Of a DNA stretch of 64,000 nucleotides, positions 35,068-45,349 are shown in pieces. The position numbers and the translations under genes were made by a program. The notes under the pieces were generated by a model. That model saw only the letters and a list, made by a program, of their open reading frames with translations. It did not search any database and was not told where the DNA came from. The first letter of the stretch is position 1; each line of letters begins with the position of its first letter. The DNA lies in contig NZ_CP013232.1 in assembly GCF_001584145.1 (NCBI RefSeq), positions 3,596,001 to 3,660,000 on the forward strand, given 5' to 3'. This stretch comes from Collimonas fungivorans. Lineage in GTDB: Bacteria; Pseudomonadota; Gammaproteobacteria; Burkholderiales; Burkholderiaceae_D.

Positions 35068-37869
35068 ATGTCCCATCCCGTCTGCTATCGCTTTGTGCTT
35101 TCCGCCGCTTCATCCATTTTGCTGATACCCATGCTGAGTGTAAAACCCGGGACTGCCTACGCAGCCTGCAACACCTCAGGACAATCCACAATCTGCGATA
35201 CCGGCACGCCCAATCCCTGGACAACTACGATAGGCGCAGGCAACCTGGCGGCCGAAGATGGCAGGACAATCACAGTCGGTGCAGGCAGCCGGATCGCAGT
35301 CGGCGATGCCAACGCCATCAGCCTGCGCGACGGTGCAAACATAAGGGTCCAGAACGGCGGCACGGTAAGCGCCAACGGGATCAGCAGTTCCGGACTCTAT
35401 AAGAGCGGCGCCAATACGGTCGAGTTTCGCAATAACGGCACTCTGACTATCGATCAAGGTGGCCAGGTCCTGGCGACCGGCGCCGAAGCCAACGCCGAAG
35501 CAATCAATCCGCAAGGCAGCGGCAATCTCATCGTCAACAACAGCACGATCAAGGCAGATCATGCCGCCGCCATCTGGTTTCAGAATACGAGCGGGTTAAA
35601 CACCATCATCAACAATGAAACAGGCGTCATCCAGGCGCCTGACAACGTAATCGGCGCATCCGGCAACGGCGCGGTCGACTTTACCAATAAGGGGCGGATC
35701 ATCGGCAACCTTGTTTTTTCCGGCGGCGATGACAGGTTGCGGCTTTATACCGGGTCGGTAATTACCGGTAATTTCGATGGCGGCGGAGGTAACAACACTC
35801 TTTTCCTGAGCGGGACCGGCAGCGCGTCCCTGCCCGGCAGTATTGTGCATTTCTCGTCGCTTATCAAAAACGATACGGGAACCTGGACCCTGACCGCTCC
35901 CATTGCCGGAATCGGGATTGTCGAAGTTCAGCAAGGAACGTTAGCATTGACGGCTAACAACAGCGCGTATAAGGGCCAGATGAGAGTCGACGCGGCAGGC
36001 GTGCTTGAAGCTCGCGCACAAAACCTGCCGCTTGCCGTTGTGGACAATGGCCTGGTGCGCTTTGCGCAACCCGACAACGGCACTTATGCCGGTCTCATTT
36101 CAGGCACCGGCGCGGTCGAAAAGACGCAGGGCGGCACCTTGGTGCTGGCGCCGACGGCTTCTGGCGGCAATACATATTCCGGCGGCACGACGATTTCTGC
36201 CGGAACGCTGGCAGTGGGCGACGCGACGCACGCAGCGGCGGCATTGTCCGGCGGCGGCAATACGACCGTCGCCTCAGGCGCCACGCTCGGCGGCTACGGC
36301 AGCGTCACAGGATCGGTAACCAACAACGGCACCATTGCGGTGGCCAATGCTTTGCCTCAATTTGCCGGCTCGGGCAACGGCAGCTTTACGATCAACGGGC
36401 CATTGACCAACGCCGGCCTGCTGCAAATCGGCGGCCAAGGGATTGGCAACCGGCTCAATGTTGTCGGCAACTATGTCGGCCAAAAGGGCAGCATTGCCCT
36501 CAACACCTTCCTCGCAGGCGATGGCGCGGCATCTGACCGGTTGGTGATCAACGGTGGCGCCGCCAGCGGATCGTCCAGCTTGCGCATCACGAATGTCGGT
36601 GGTCCTGGCGCGGCCATCGTCGCCGATGGCATTGAGGTGGTGCAGACCGTGAATGGCGCGACGACCACGGCAGACGCATTTGCACTTGCGGCGCCGGTCA
36701 AGGCTGGCGCCTATTCTTACTATCTTGCCAAGGGCGGCGTGTCCAGCGGCACCTCGGAAAACTGGTATCTGCGCAATACCGTAGTGCAAACGCCTACTCC
36801 GCCCGTAGTTTTGCCTCCAAGCACGCCCACAGGCACGCCTCCGACTGTGCCGCCGACCACGCCACCGGTTACTCCAGCAGACCCGGCGCCAACGGCCGGC
36901 TCCGGAGCAATTCCGCTGTATCGTCCCGAAGTCCCCATCTATACGGAAGTTGCCAGCGTCGCCCGGCAAGTCAATATCCAGCAGCTCGATAATTTCCATG
37001 ACAGGCAAGGAGAGCAATCGCTGTTGACCGAGAACGGCGATCTGCCTGCGGCCTGGGGCCGTATCTGGGGCAGCCGCACCAAGCAACGCCAGGATGGTAC
37101 GGTCTCGCCGCAATTCGACGGTTCGATGACGGGAATACAGGTCGGCCACGACATCTATGCCGATACCGGCGCCAGTGGCCAACGCAATCATTACGGTCTG
37201 TTTGCAGGCTTTGCGCATGCCACCGGCAAGGTCAACGGTTTTGCGATGGCGGTGCAGAATCTGGATGTCGGCAATCTGGCTATCGATGCATACAGCCTGG
37301 GCGGCTACTGGACCCACGTCGGCCCGAGCGGCTGGTACACGGATGCCGTGCTGATGGGAAGTTCACTGTCGGCGGATCCGCGCTCGCACGATGGCGTGGG
37401 CGCGCACACGCACGGCAGCGCACTCGTCGGATCCATCGAGGGTGGCCTGCCAATGTCACTTGGGGCGGACGTGACCATCGAGCCTCAGGCGCAAGTGATC
37501 TGGCAAAACCTGTCGCTGAATGACTTGAATGACGGTGTGTCGGCGGTGGGTTTCAACAACGGCAATGCCTTCCTCGCCCGCCTCGGCGTGCGGTTGAAAA
37601 GCCGTTTTGAAACATCGGCAGCGATTTGGCAGCCATATCTGCGCCTGAACCTGCTGCGCAGTTTCGGTTCTCATGACAGCACCACCTTTGACGGCACTAC
37701 AGTGATTGCGAACGGGTCGAATCAGACGGCGGGCCAGCTCAACGCCGGCTTGGTTGCCACAATCAACAAGTCGACCAGTGCGTTTGTGACTGCAACTTAC
37801 ACCACCAACCTCGGTGGAGCGCAACAGCGCACGGTGATGGCGGATGCCGGCATGCGCTGGAGTTGGTAA
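35068..37869 (+). CDS. Autotransporter (type Va) with pertactin-like barrel
   Basis: 933 residues. The signal peptide ends AYA at about residue 31. The passenger (32-565) is built of beta-helix repeats, including autotransporter-associated beta strands (GAVEKTQGGTLVLAPTASGGNTYSGGTTISAGTL) and a passenger-associated stretch. A proline/threonine-rich hinge (about 570-610) leads to IPLYRPEVPIYTEV and a 12-strand outer-membrane barrel ending in Trp (AGMRWSW), as required for Bam-mediated insertion. No protease or lipase motif is seen in the passenger, so an adhesin or cell-cell role is likely. It is divergent from the PAP2 gene. Confidence 0.9.
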   Translation: MSHPVCYRFVLSAASSILLIPMLSVKPGTAYAACNTSGQSTICDTGTPNPWTTTIGAGNLAAEDGRTITVGAGSRIAVGDANAISLRDGANIRVQNGGTVSANGISSSGLYKSGANTVEFRNNGTLTIDQGGQVLATGAEANAEAINPQGSGNLIVNNSTIKADHAAAIWFQNTSGLNTIINNETGVIQAPDNVIGASGNGAVDFTNKGRIIGNLVFSGGDDRLRLYTGSVITGNFDGGGGNNTLFLSGTGSASLPGSIVHFSSLIKNDTGTWTLTAPIAGIGIVEVQQGTLALTANNSAYKGQMRVDAAGVLEARAQNLPLAVVDNGLVRFAQPDNGTYAGLISGTGAVEKTQGGTLVLAPTASGGNTYSGGTTISAGTLAVGDATHAAAALSGGGNTTVASGATLGGYGSVTGSVTNNGTIAVANALPQFAGSGNGSFTINGPLTNAGLLQIGGQGIGNRLNVVGNYVGQKGSIALNTFLAGDGAASDRLVINGGAASGSSSLRITNVGGPGAAIVADGIEVVQTVNGATTTADAFALAAPVKAGAYSYYLAKGGVSSGTSENWYLRNTVVQTPTPPVVLPPSTPTGTPPTVPPTTPPVTPADPAPTAGSGAIPLYRPEVPIYTEVASVARQVNIQQLDNFHDRQGEQSLLTENGDLPAAWGRIWGSRTKQRQDGTVSPQFDGSMTGIQVGHDIYADTGASGQRNHYGLFAGFAHATGKVNGFAMAVQNLDVGNLAIDAYSLGGYWTHVGPSGWYTDAVLMGSSLSADPRSHDGVGAHTHGSALVGSIEGGLPMSLGADVTIEPQAQVIWQNLSLNDLNDGVSAVGFNNGNAFLARLGVRLKSRFETSAAIWQPYLRLNLLRSFGSHDSTTFDGTTVIANGSNQTAGQLNAGLVATINKSTSAFVTATYTTNLGGAQQRTVMADAGMRWSW

Positions 37870-38076
37870 ACGTGGCGGCAATTGATCGACAGGACGTTAG
37901 GGATGGCGTCCAATTGCTTTCTCCAAATCGCAGTTCGCTGCACGGTTGACGCACTCCAAGTCTGGGGGCGTTTGTCATTTTTTTGTAACAACTCAGTCAT
38001 TAAGCTGTCGGTAGGCGGAAACCATACTGCGGGAACGCTGTACCCGTAGTAGTCCAACCCCTATCTCCAAGGAATA

Positions 38077-38859
38077 ATGATGAGCATCTCTTTCACCCCA
38101 ACCCGTGTCGCAGGCGCAATCGCTTCTGCTTTGCTGCTAGCTTTTGCCGCAGCGCCGGCATCCGCCGCTCCGGTCAAGACTCAGGTCAAAAATATCGTGC
38201 TGGTGCATGGCCAGTTTGCCGACGCCTCCGGCTGGAAACCTGTGTACGACATCCTGACCAGGGACGGCTACAACGTCAACATGGTGCAGGAACCGCTGAC
38301 CTCGCTGGACGAGGACGTTGCCGCCACGGTACGGGTGCTGGCCCGCCAGCCCGGGCCGAGCATCCTGGTCGGACATAGTTACGGTGGCGCCGTCATCACC
38401 CAGGCCGGCACCGATCCGCATGTCGCCGGACTGGTATATATTGCCGCGCATGCGCCGGATGCAGGCGAATCGACCGCCTCCAACAAGAACAAGATTCCCG
38501 GACAAATCCGCACCGTGACCACGCCGGACGGCTTCGTTTTTGTCGACCCGGCCCATTTCCATGAAGACTTTGCCGGCGACCTGCCGGCAGACCAGGCCGA
38601 ATTCATGGCGCGCTCGCAAATACCGGCGGCAGCGCGCGTCAACACTACACTGATCACCAATCCTGCCTGGCGCGTCAAGCCGAGCTGGTATATGGTGGCG
38701 AAGCAAGACCGCGCCATCAACCCTGACCTGGAGCGTATGTATGCGGCGCGCGCCCACAGCCACACGGTGGAAGTGGACGGCGCCCATACCATCTATATCT
38801 CGCGCGCCAAGGAAGTGGCGGCGATGATAGAGGAAGCGGCGCAGTCGGCCGGCAATTAA
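38077..38859 (+). CDS. Secreted alpha/beta hydrolase
   Basis: 260 residues with a signal peptide ending ASA. Alpha/beta hydrolase fold: oxyanion strand [13 protein letters not shown], nucleophile Ser101 in VGHSYGGAV, and the catalytic His in [10 protein letters not shown] near residue 240. The family includes salicylate-esterase-like and AB-hydrolase-6 proteins often placed in stress or detoxification loci. A second ATG at 38080 has better spacing to AAGGA. Its substrate cannot be read from the sequence. It stands alone upstream of a two-component system. Confidence 0.85.
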   Translation: MMSISFTPTRVAGAIASALLLAFAAAPASAAPVKTQVKNIVLVHGQFADASGWKPVYDILTRDGYNVNMVQEPLTSLDEDVAATVRVLARQPGPSILVGHSYGGAVITQAGTDPHVAGLVYIAAHAPDAGESTASNKNKIPGQIRTVTTPDGFVFVDPAHFHEDFAGDLPADQAEFMARSQIPAAARVNTTLITNPAWRVKPSWYMVAKQDRAINPDLERMYAARAHSHTVEVDGAHTIYISRAKEVAAMIEEAAQSAGN

Positions 38860-38959
38860 TCGCCCCCGCAGATGTGTGCCGCAGCAGGCGCTTACCGGAC
38901 CTGCCGGGGTAGAATCAGGCTTTGGCGGCATGCCAAGTTCAGAACACAGGGGCCACAGC

Positions 38960-39643
38960 GTGAGAATTCTTGTCATCGAAGACGAACTCAAGGCAGGCGA
39001 ATACCTGCGCAATGGCCTGACGGAATCCGGCTATGTGGTCGACGTGGCCGTCAACGGCAACGACGGCCTGCACATGGCGCAGGAGCTGCGTTACGACCTG
39101 ATCGTGCTGGACGTGATGATGCCAGGCATGGACGGCTGGGAAGTGATGCGGCGGCTGCAGCTGGATAAAAAGCAGGCAGATACACCGGTACTGTTCCTGA
39201 CCGCGCGCGGCACGCTGGAGGATCGCCTCAAGGGACTGGAACTGGGGGCGGACGATTACCTGGTGAAGCCGTTTTCATTTGCCGAGCTGCTGGCGCGCGT
39301 GAAGGTAGTACTGCGCCGCGGCAGCCAGGTACGGCAGGAGGACCTGCTGGAGATCGCCGACCTGCAGATCGACGTGCCCAAGCGCCGGGTGGTCCGTGCC
39401 GGCGCCCGCATCGCGCTGACCAACAAGGAATTCGCATTGCTGCAATTTTTCATGCTGAACCAGGGCCAGGTGCTGTCCCGTTCGCTGATCGCATCCCGCG
39501 TGTGGGACATGAATTTCGATAGCGACACCAACGTGGTGGACGTGGCGGTACGGCGCCTGCGCAAGAAAATAGACGAACCCTTTGCCATCCGCCTGATCCA
39601 CACCGTGCATGGCGTCGGCTACCGTTGCGAAGTGGAAGCATGA
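38960..39643 (+). CDS. OmpR-family response regulator, CusR/CzcR-like
   Basis: 227 residues beginning with GTG at 38960 (AGGGG about eight bases upstream). The receiver domain has Asp51 in [13 protein letters not shown] and Lys in YLVKPF; the winged-helix DNA-binding domain ends with [17 protein letters not shown], the CusR/CopR/CzcR style. It overlaps the kinase gene by four bases (ATGA), forming an operon. Heavy-metal response is the usual role of this group. No efflux genes are present here, so its targets lie elsewhere or differ. Confidence 0.9.
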   Translation: MRILVIEDELKAGEYLRNGLTESGYVVDVAVNGNDGLHMAQELRYDLIVLDVMMPGMDGWEVMRRLQLDKKQADTPVLFLTARGTLEDRLKGLELGADDYLVKPFSFAELLARVKVVLRRGSQVRQEDLLEIADLQIDVPKRRVVRAGARIALTNKEFALLQFFMLNQGQVLSRSLIASRVWDMNFDSDTNVVDVAVRRLRKKIDEPFAIRLIHTVHGVGYRCEVEA

Positions 39644-41052
39644 ACCCTCCGCGCCACTCTCTTGTTTCGCGCCTGGCCATGCTGTTTGCGCTGCTGTCGT
39701 TTGCCGTGCTGGCGACAGTAGGCTATGCGCTGTACAGCGCGCTGGTAGCGCAGCTGGTAAAACGCGACGACGCCGCACTGGTGACCCGCGTAGAGCAGAT
39801 ACGCACCCTGCTGCGCGATGTCGACCTGCTGGACCTGATCAAGCAGAAACCGGAGTTGTTTTCCAATATGCTGGGCAACCGCGAAGCCTTGCTGGTGCTG
39901 AAATTTCCGGGCCAGGCGCCGCTGATCGAAGTCAATCCCGGCCGCATCGCGGTGCCCGAGATGAAGCCGATGGCTGCCGGCGCCGCGCTGGACCTGTCGG
40001 CGGTGCGCCATTCGGTAGAAAACGGCACGCCTTTCATCGTCGTTTCCGCGACGGCCCTGGTCACCGATCCACAACATGCGGAACACGAATTGCAGATCAC
40101 CACCGGACGCCTGCTCACCGAGCGCACCAGTATGCTGGCGGCATACCGCGTCCAGATATTCGGCGTGGCGCTGGCGGCCGCGCTGCTGGCAGCCATGCTG
40201 GCCTGGTGGATCGCGCGCCGCGGCCTGCTGCCGCTACGGCTGCTGGCTGCGCAAACCGGCGCGATCGGCATCCGCAACCTGTCCACACGTATCGACAGCA
40301 GCCATGCGCCGCGCGAGCTGCTGCCGCTGATCGACGGTTTCAACGCGATGCTGGACCGCCTGCAAACCAGCTTCGCCCAACTGAGCCAGGTCTCCGCCGA
40401 CATGGCGCACGACCTGCGCACCCCCATCGGCAATATGCTGGGCCAGACCGAAGTGGCGCTGGGCCAGAAGCGCAGCACCGAATATTACGAGAAACTGCTG
40501 GGTTCCAACTTCGAGGAATTGCAGCGCCTGTCCAAAATGACCGACAACATGCTGTTCCTGGCCCGCGCGGAACATGCCGACCACGCCATAGAACGCAAGC
40601 AGCTTGAGGTGGCTGCAGAACTGGAACGCATCGCCGATTATTTCGAAGGGCTGGCCGAGGAACGTGAAATTACTTTGGCATGGCGCGGCGACGGCACGGT
40701 CTGGGCCGATCCCGACCTGCTGCGACGGGCGCTGGCGAACCTGCTTTCCAACGCGGTGCGCTATGCCGACGCCGGCACGCAAATCACCCTGCTGTCGCAA
40801 CAGGAAGCCGCCGGCACTGCCATCAGCGTAGAAAACCGCGGTCCGGTCATAGAGAAACAGCATCTGGCTCGCCTGTTTGACCGCTTCTACCGCGCCGACG
40901 CCTCGCGCCGCGGATCGTCCGACGCCAGCGGCCTGGGCCTGTCGATCGTGCGCAGCATCATGCTGCTGCACCAGGGAAGCTGGGATGCCGCCAGCAGCGA
41001 GGGGACAACGCGCTTTACGCTGCTGTTCCCCAGGCAGAGCGGCGTTGATTAA
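39640..41052 (+). CDS. Sensor histidine kinase, heavy-metal (CusS-like) type
   Basis: 470 residues: two membrane helices (about 10-35 and 165-190) around a periplasmic domain, a HAMP domain, the dimerisation H-box with His in [14 protein letters not shown], and the ATP-binding N-box ([12 protein letters not shown]) and G-box ([17 protein letters not shown]). The arrangement and length match CusS/CopS kinases. Translation is coupled to the regulator by ATGA. The gene ends directly against the chemoreceptor gene, which is read on the other strand. Confidence 0.9.
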   Translation: MNPPRHSLVSRLAMLFALLSFAVLATVGYALYSALVAQLVKRDDAALVTRVEQIRTLLRDVDLLDLIKQKPELFSNMLGNREALLVLKFPGQAPLIEVNPGRIAVPEMKPMAAGAALDLSAVRHSVENGTPFIVVSATALVTDPQHAEHELQITTGRLLTERTSMLAAYRVQIFGVALAAALLAAMLAWWIARRGLLPLRLLAAQTGAIGIRNLSTRIDSSHAPRELLPLIDGFNAMLDRLQTSFAQLSQVSADMAHDLRTPIGNMLGQTEVALGQKRSTEYYEKLLGSNFEELQRLSKMTDNMLFLARAEHADHAIERKQLEVAAELERIADYFEGLAEEREITLAWRGDGTVWADPDLLRRALANLLSNAVRYADAGTQITLLSQQEAAGTAISVENRGPVIEKQHLARLFDRFYRADASRRGSSDASGLGLSIVRSIMLLHQGSWDAASSEGTTRFTLLFPRQSGVD

Positions 41053-42771
41053 TTAAAACTGATCCCATTCGCTGCCGGCGGCAGCGGAGGCGTTCGCCAC
41101 GCGTTTGAATGTTTTCACGTTCGCCGACGGCAGCCTGGCGTTGCGGGCCGCGACATATACAGGCACGGCAGCAACCGGCGCCGCACGGCTCGCCGCCTTC
41201 AAAGACGCGCCGGCATGGGCTTGCGTACCCTCGGTCATGAACACGCTGACCACTTGCACCAGATTGCCGGCCTGGTCCTGCAGCGATGCGGCAGCGGCCG
41301 CGGCCTGCTCCACCAGGGCGGCATTCTGCTGCGTGACCTGGTCCATCTGCATGATCGCCTGGTTAACCTGTTCGATGCCCGCAGTCTGTTCCTGGCTGGC
41401 CGCCGTGATTTCGCTCATGATGTCGGTGACGCGCTTGACGCTGTCGACGATCTCGCCCATGGTGGCGCCGGCCTGGCCGACCAGCTTGACGCCGACATCG
41501 ACTTTTTCCACCGAGTCGTCGATCAGGTGCTTGATCTCTTTGGCCGCAACCGCCGAACGTTGCGCGAGGTTGCGCACCTCGCTGGCCACCACCGCAAACC
41601 CACGTCCCTGCTCGCCGGCCCGTGCCGCTTCCACCGCCGCATTCAGCGCCAGGATATTGGTCTGGAACGCAATGTTGTCAATCACGCTGATGATATCCAC
41701 AATCTTCTTGGCCGATGTATTGATCAGGTCCATCGTTTCGACCACTTGCGACACCACGCCGCCGCCCCTGACCGCGACGCCGGATGCGGACACCGCCAGC
41801 TGATTGGCTTGCCGCGCATTGTCGGCATTCTGTTTCACGGTGCTGGTCAACTGCTCCATCGATGCCGCGGTTTCTTCAAGCGAACTGGCCTGCTGTTCGG
41901 TGCGCGACGATAAGTCAAGATTGCCAGAGGCGATCTGGTTTGATGCCGTGGCGATGGTATCGGTGCCGCTGCGCACTTCGCTGACGACCTTCAACAAGCT
42001 GTCATTCATGTCTTTCAGCGCCTGCATCAGCTGGCCGGTTTCATCGGAGGTTTTGACTTCTATGCGGCTGCTCAGGTCGCCGGAGGCCACGGTCTGTGCA
42101 ACTTTGATTGCCTCGCCCAGCGGACGAGTGATGGAGCGGGAGATCAGGAAGGCGCAAACCGCACCCAAAACAATCACCAATACGCCCAGCAATACCATGA
42201 GGTTGAAGCTGCGGCTGTATAGCTGGGCAATCTGCTGTCCTGTCTGGTCGATGTTTTTCCTTTGCAAAGAAAGAAACGCAAACAGCTCGCCTTGGTAACT
42301 TTTCGCGGTCGGCATGAATTCGCTATTGTAGATTTTCGATGCCTCCTCAGCCTTTCCGCCCTGCTTGGCTTTCATCGCCGCGACCTTGGACTGCTGGTAT
42401 TTTTCGCGCAGCGTCTTGATCAGCGCATATTTCTCTTTCTCCAAGGACGAGGTCAATAGTGGTTCAAGCGAATTCTGGATTTCTGTGCCTTTCTTGGCGC
42501 TGGCATCGATGTCTTCTGCGAACGTCGTCGCCAAAGTCTCATCCGTGCTTTTAACAATGAACGAGGTGCGAGCGATGGCAGCGTTGGTGAGGACGGACCA
42601 GTCGGACACTATCCGTTCTTTTGCCAGAGGGCTTTCCATCATTCGCTGGGTCTCCGTCGCCACCTGGCGCAGATTCCATATACCGATGGCGATCGAAATG
42701 ACGGAAAGAGAAAGGACAATGGCAAACCCGATTCCCATCCGCGTACCGACTTTGAGATTAACAATTTTCAT
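41053..42771 (-). CDS. Methyl-accepting chemotaxis protein
   Basis: 572-residue chemoreceptor: short cytoplasmic start, membrane helix (10-30), four-helix-bundle ligand domain (about 35-185), second membrane helix (190-210), HAMP, methylation helices ([25 protein letters not shown]) and the highly conserved hairpin tip ([29 protein letters not shown]). It ends with a C-terminal pentapeptide EWDQF after a flexible linker, which fits the x-W-x-x-F tether that binds CheR/CheB. The ligand is unknown; the small bundle domain is typical of amino-acid or small-organic receptors such as Tar/Tsr. Confidence 0.93.
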   Translation of the reverse strand: MKIVNLKVGTRMGIGFAIVLSLSVISIAIGIWNLRQVATETQRMMESPLAKERIVSDWSVLTNAAIARTSFIVKSTDETLATTFAEDIDASAKKGTEIQNSLEPLLTSSLEKEKYALIKTLREKYQQSKVAAMKAKQGGKAEEASKIYNSEFMPTAKSYQGELFAFLSLQRKNIDQTGQQIAQLYSRSFNLMVLLGVLVIVLGAVCAFLISRSITRPLGEAIKVAQTVASGDLSSRIEVKTSDETGQLMQALKDMNDSLLKVVSEVRSGTDTIATASNQIASGNLDLSSRTEQQASSLEETAASMEQLTSTVKQNADNARQANQLAVSASGVAVRGGGVVSQVVETMDLINTSAKKIVDIISVIDNIAFQTNILALNAAVEAARAGEQGRGFAVVASEVRNLAQRSAVAAKEIKHLIDDSVEKVDVGVKLVGQAGATMGEIVDSVKRVTDIMSEITAASQEQTAGIEQVNQAIMQMDQVTQQNAALVEQAAAAAASLQDQAGNLVQVVSVFMTEGTQAHAGASLKAASRAAPVAAVPVYVAARNARLPSANVKTFKRVANASAAAGSEWDQF

Positions 42772-43172
42772 TTTTATTTTCTTCTGTAAAGAGTGCGGTT
42801 AATAAGCGTCAAAGAAGTCGCTTTTCTCAGCCGCGAGTTTTCCCATCGTCCCCGCTTCGGTGCGGGACGCCAGCATGTCGATATTGAGCAGGATCCGCGA
42901 AATCTGATGACATTCGCTTAACAACATCGTCCACAACTTAGATAACGGCAAAAATCGCGATTTTTTTAGGGGGGCATGGCGCCGCCTGATTTCATATCAG
43001 ATTGTTCGGTTATAAATAAATGTGATCATCTTCAAAGAAATTTAATCTTCCCAATATGCTCCAGAGTCTTTATATTCTGTTGAGCGTTTCAAGCGGGAAC
43101 TGCGGCAGCAACAGGCTTTCCCACGATCGAAATTCAGCCTGCCATCCGAAATTTCAACGGGAGAAGACAATA
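42772..43172. other. Divergent intergenic region
   Basis: About 400 bases between the chemoreceptor and the peptidase, which are divergently read. No gene, promoter box or repeat is clear beyond AT-rich stretches near 42960 and 43010-43050. Confidence 0.35.
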
Positions 43173-44417
43173 ATGTTTGACTTTGCACGATCCGCATTCA
43201 TATCAAGCCTGAGTTTAGGCATCGCTCTTGGTGTAGCCGCGCCCTCCTCTTTTGCCGAACCCGACAAGCAGGTTTATGAAAAAGCCGAGCAATACAAGGG
43301 CGAAGCCTTGAAATTGCTGGAACGCTTGGTGAATATAGATACCGGCACCGGTGACGAACAGGGCTTGAGCCAGGTCAGCGGGATAGTGATTGAAGAATTG
43401 AAAAAAATCGGGGCGCGGGTTGAAACCTATCCAGCAACGGCGCCCGCAAATGGCAATAACGTGGTGGCGACCTTCACCGGAACCGGCAAAGGGAAAATTT
43501 TTCTGATGGCGCACATGGACACCGTTTTCAAACACGGAACCGCCACAGCCAAACCGTTTTATGTCAAAGGCAGCCGGGCTTATGGCCCCGGCGTCATGGA
43601 TGACAAGGGCGGCGTCGTCGCTGGCTTGTATGCGTTGAAAATCCTGCAACAGCTGGGTTTTAAAGATTATGCCCAGATTACTTTATTGCTCAACTCCAAT
43701 GAAGAGACAGGTTCATCCGGCTCGCGCGCGCTGATCGAAAAAGTCGCCAAACAGCACGATGTGGTACTGAATCTTGAACCGGGCCGCGCGGCCGACGGCC
43801 TGGTGGTATGGCGCAAAGGCAGCGGCACGGCGCAGGTCGATGTCGTCGGCAAGGCCGCGCACGCCGGCGTGGCGCCTGACAGCGGCCGCAATGCAGCGAT
43901 GGAAGTCGCGCACCAGGTACTGCAGCTCGGCCAGCTTGGCGATCGCGAAAAACAAACCACGGTCAACTTTACCGTGATAAATGCGGGGGGCGCGACTAAC
44001 GTCATCCCGGATCATGCGACAGCCTTCGGCGACGTACGCGTCGCGGTTCCGGAAGAGTTCGACCGCGTCGAAAAAGACCTGGCCAAGGTATCGGAGAAAA
44101 AACTGATCCCCGATACCCAGGTAACGACACGCTTGACCCGCGGTTTCCCACCGATGCCGGCAAACCCGCAATCGGAAGCACTCGCTGCCAAGGCGCAGGC
44201 CATCTATGGCGAGCTAGGGAAAAAGCTGACGCTAGAAGGCAGCGGTGGCGCGGCCGATTCGAGCCTCTCGGCTGGCGTCGGCATCCCAACGCTGGATGGC
44301 TTCGGCATTGTTGGCGGCGGCATCCATACGCCCGAGGAGTACGCCGAAGTCGACAGCATCGTGCCGCGCTTTTATTTGCTGACCCGGATGCTTATGGACC
44401 TGGGCAATCGGAAATAG
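43173..44417 (+). CDS. Secreted M20 metallopeptidase, carboxypeptidase G2-like
   Basis: 414 residues. ATG at 43173 has GGGAG about ten bases upstream and opens a signal peptide ending SFA; the frame extends further upstream without motif support. The M20 zinc site is visible: HMDTVF (His, Asp), GPGVMDDKGG (bridging Asp), NSNEETGSSGS (Glu pair), LEPGR and a late His in GGGIHTPEEYAEV. CPG2 removes C-terminal glutamate from folates and peptides; other M20A members cut dipeptides. It stands alone downstream of a 400-base divergent region. Confidence 0.87.
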   Translation: MFDFARSAFISSLSLGIALGVAAPSSFAEPDKQVYEKAEQYKGEALKLLERLVNIDTGTGDEQGLSQVSGIVIEELKKIGARVETYPATAPANGNNVVATFTGTGKGKIFLMAHMDTVFKHGTATAKPFYVKGSRAYGPGVMDDKGGVVAGLYALKILQQLGFKDYAQITLLLNSNEETGSSGSRALIEKVAKQHDVVLNLEPGRAADGLVVWRKGSGTAQVDVVGKAAHAGVAPDSGRNAAMEVAHQVLQLGQLGDREKQTTVNFTVINAGGATNVIPDHATAFGDVRVAVPEEFDRVEKDLAKVSEKKLIPDTQVTTRLTRGFPPMPANPQSEALAAKAQAIYGELGKKLTLEGSGGAADSSLSAGVGIPTLDGFGIVGGGIHTPEEYAEVDSIVPRFYLLTRMLMDLGNRK

Positions 44418-44461
44418 GCCCCGATCGGCCAATATTCGGTTGAAAACCTTATTCGCAGCCT

Positions 44462-44546
44462 TAGGGTGGGCACATCGTGCCCACGCGTATTCAAATAGGC
44501 AAGTGCGTCATGTGAATTCACGCGTGGGCACGATGTGCCCACCCTA
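44462..44546. repeat. Nested palindromic element (27-base perfect arms)
   Basis: The arms 44462-44488 and 44520-44546 are perfect inverted copies with a 31-base centre. Each arm is itself a palindrome (GTGGGCAC, ATC, GTGCCCAC), so the element can fold in two ways. A shorter member of the same family is at 58934-58961. It looks like a dispersed REP/BIME-like intergenic element and may also act as a terminator for the peptidase gene. Confidence 0.8.
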
Positions 44547-44561
44547 CTTTGCAGTCCCTGT

Positions 44562-44686
44562 CTAGGCAACCCCATCTCGGCGATCCCGGCTAGGCACCCC
44601 CATCTCGGCGCCCCCAGCTAGGCGCCCCCAGCTAGGCGCCCCCAGCTAGGCGCCCCCGGCTAGGCGCCCCCATCTCGGCGATCCCA
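44562..44686. repeat. Degenerate 14-base tandem repeat
   Basis: Repeated units like GCTAGGCGCCCCCA, alternating with ATCTCGGCGATCCC variants, about eight or nine copies. It ends at the stop codon of the VOC gene. Confidence 0.75.
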
Positions 44687-45088
44687 TCAAAACAGCTTTT
44701 GCCATTGATCCTGCTTCTGCATATCTGCACGGGTATTGACTTCGAGCAGGACGCCGCCGGGCGTGCGGCAAAAGAAGCGCGATCCGCGCGAATTGTTGAA
44801 GATCTCCGTCTCCATGCTAACCCCACCTTCCAGAAATTCTTTATAGAGGGCATGGACCTCATCCAGGCTGTCGACCTCCACGCCGAAGTGGAAGTTTTTT
44901 GGCCAGGCCGGCACTTCCTCGGCGACGTGATCCAGGACAATGTCAAAATCATTCCGCTTGAGCAGGCAGCTCTCGCCAACGGCAACGATCTCGCAGCCCA
45001 GGTATTTTTCGAAAAACGCAGCTGTCTCGGCGACGTTGGTGGTGGGAAAGCTCAAGTGATTCAGCTTTGCTTGTTTATGAGTATTCAT
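44687..45088 (-). CDS. VOC/glyoxalase-family protein
   Basis: 133 residues of the vicinal-oxygen-chelate fold: opening LNHLSFPTTNVAETAAFFEKYLG, central HFGVEVDSLDEVHALYKEFLEGG, and closing RGSRFFCRTPGGVLLEVN. Metal ligands of the fold (His near the start, Glu in LLEVN) are present. ATG at 45088 follows CGAGA about nine bases upstream; the open frame extends further without motif support. Members include glyoxalases, dioxygenases and fosfomycin- or bleomycin-resistance proteins; no subclass can be chosen here. It lies between a 14-base tandem repeat and an intergenic region of 260 bases. Confidence 0.8.
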   Translation of the reverse strand: MNTHKQAKLNHLSFPTTNVAETAAFFEKYLGCEIVAVGESCLLKRNDFDIVLDHVAEEVPAWPKNFHFGVEVDSLDEVHALYKEFLEGGVSMETEIFNNSRGSRFFCRTPGGVLLEVNTRADMQKQDQWQKLF

Positions 45089-45349
45089 GAAAAGATCTCG
45101 CAAAAAGGTTGAAATGGCAATGGAGGGAGCTGTCAGCGGCCTGGCTCTATGCGGCTGTGCGCGCCTCCATGACATCCATTTTGCGAGCAATTACTCAATT
45201 TTCAAACTCGTATTGGGCCTGTACTTCCTATAGCGCGCGACGCAGCAATGGCGGGGATTTCCCGCGTCAGGCGCGGCAACGGCCTGACGATTGCTCGCTT
45301 TTTCGGGATTGGTAAGTTCAAGCAGGACAACGGCCAGGCCGCGACATGA

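Noticed and set aside
38028..38060. ECF-type promoter (GGGAACG and CGTAGTAGTCC) before the alpha/beta hydrolase
   Set aside because: The spacing and consensus do not fit a group that I can name, and a single copy cannot support the claim.
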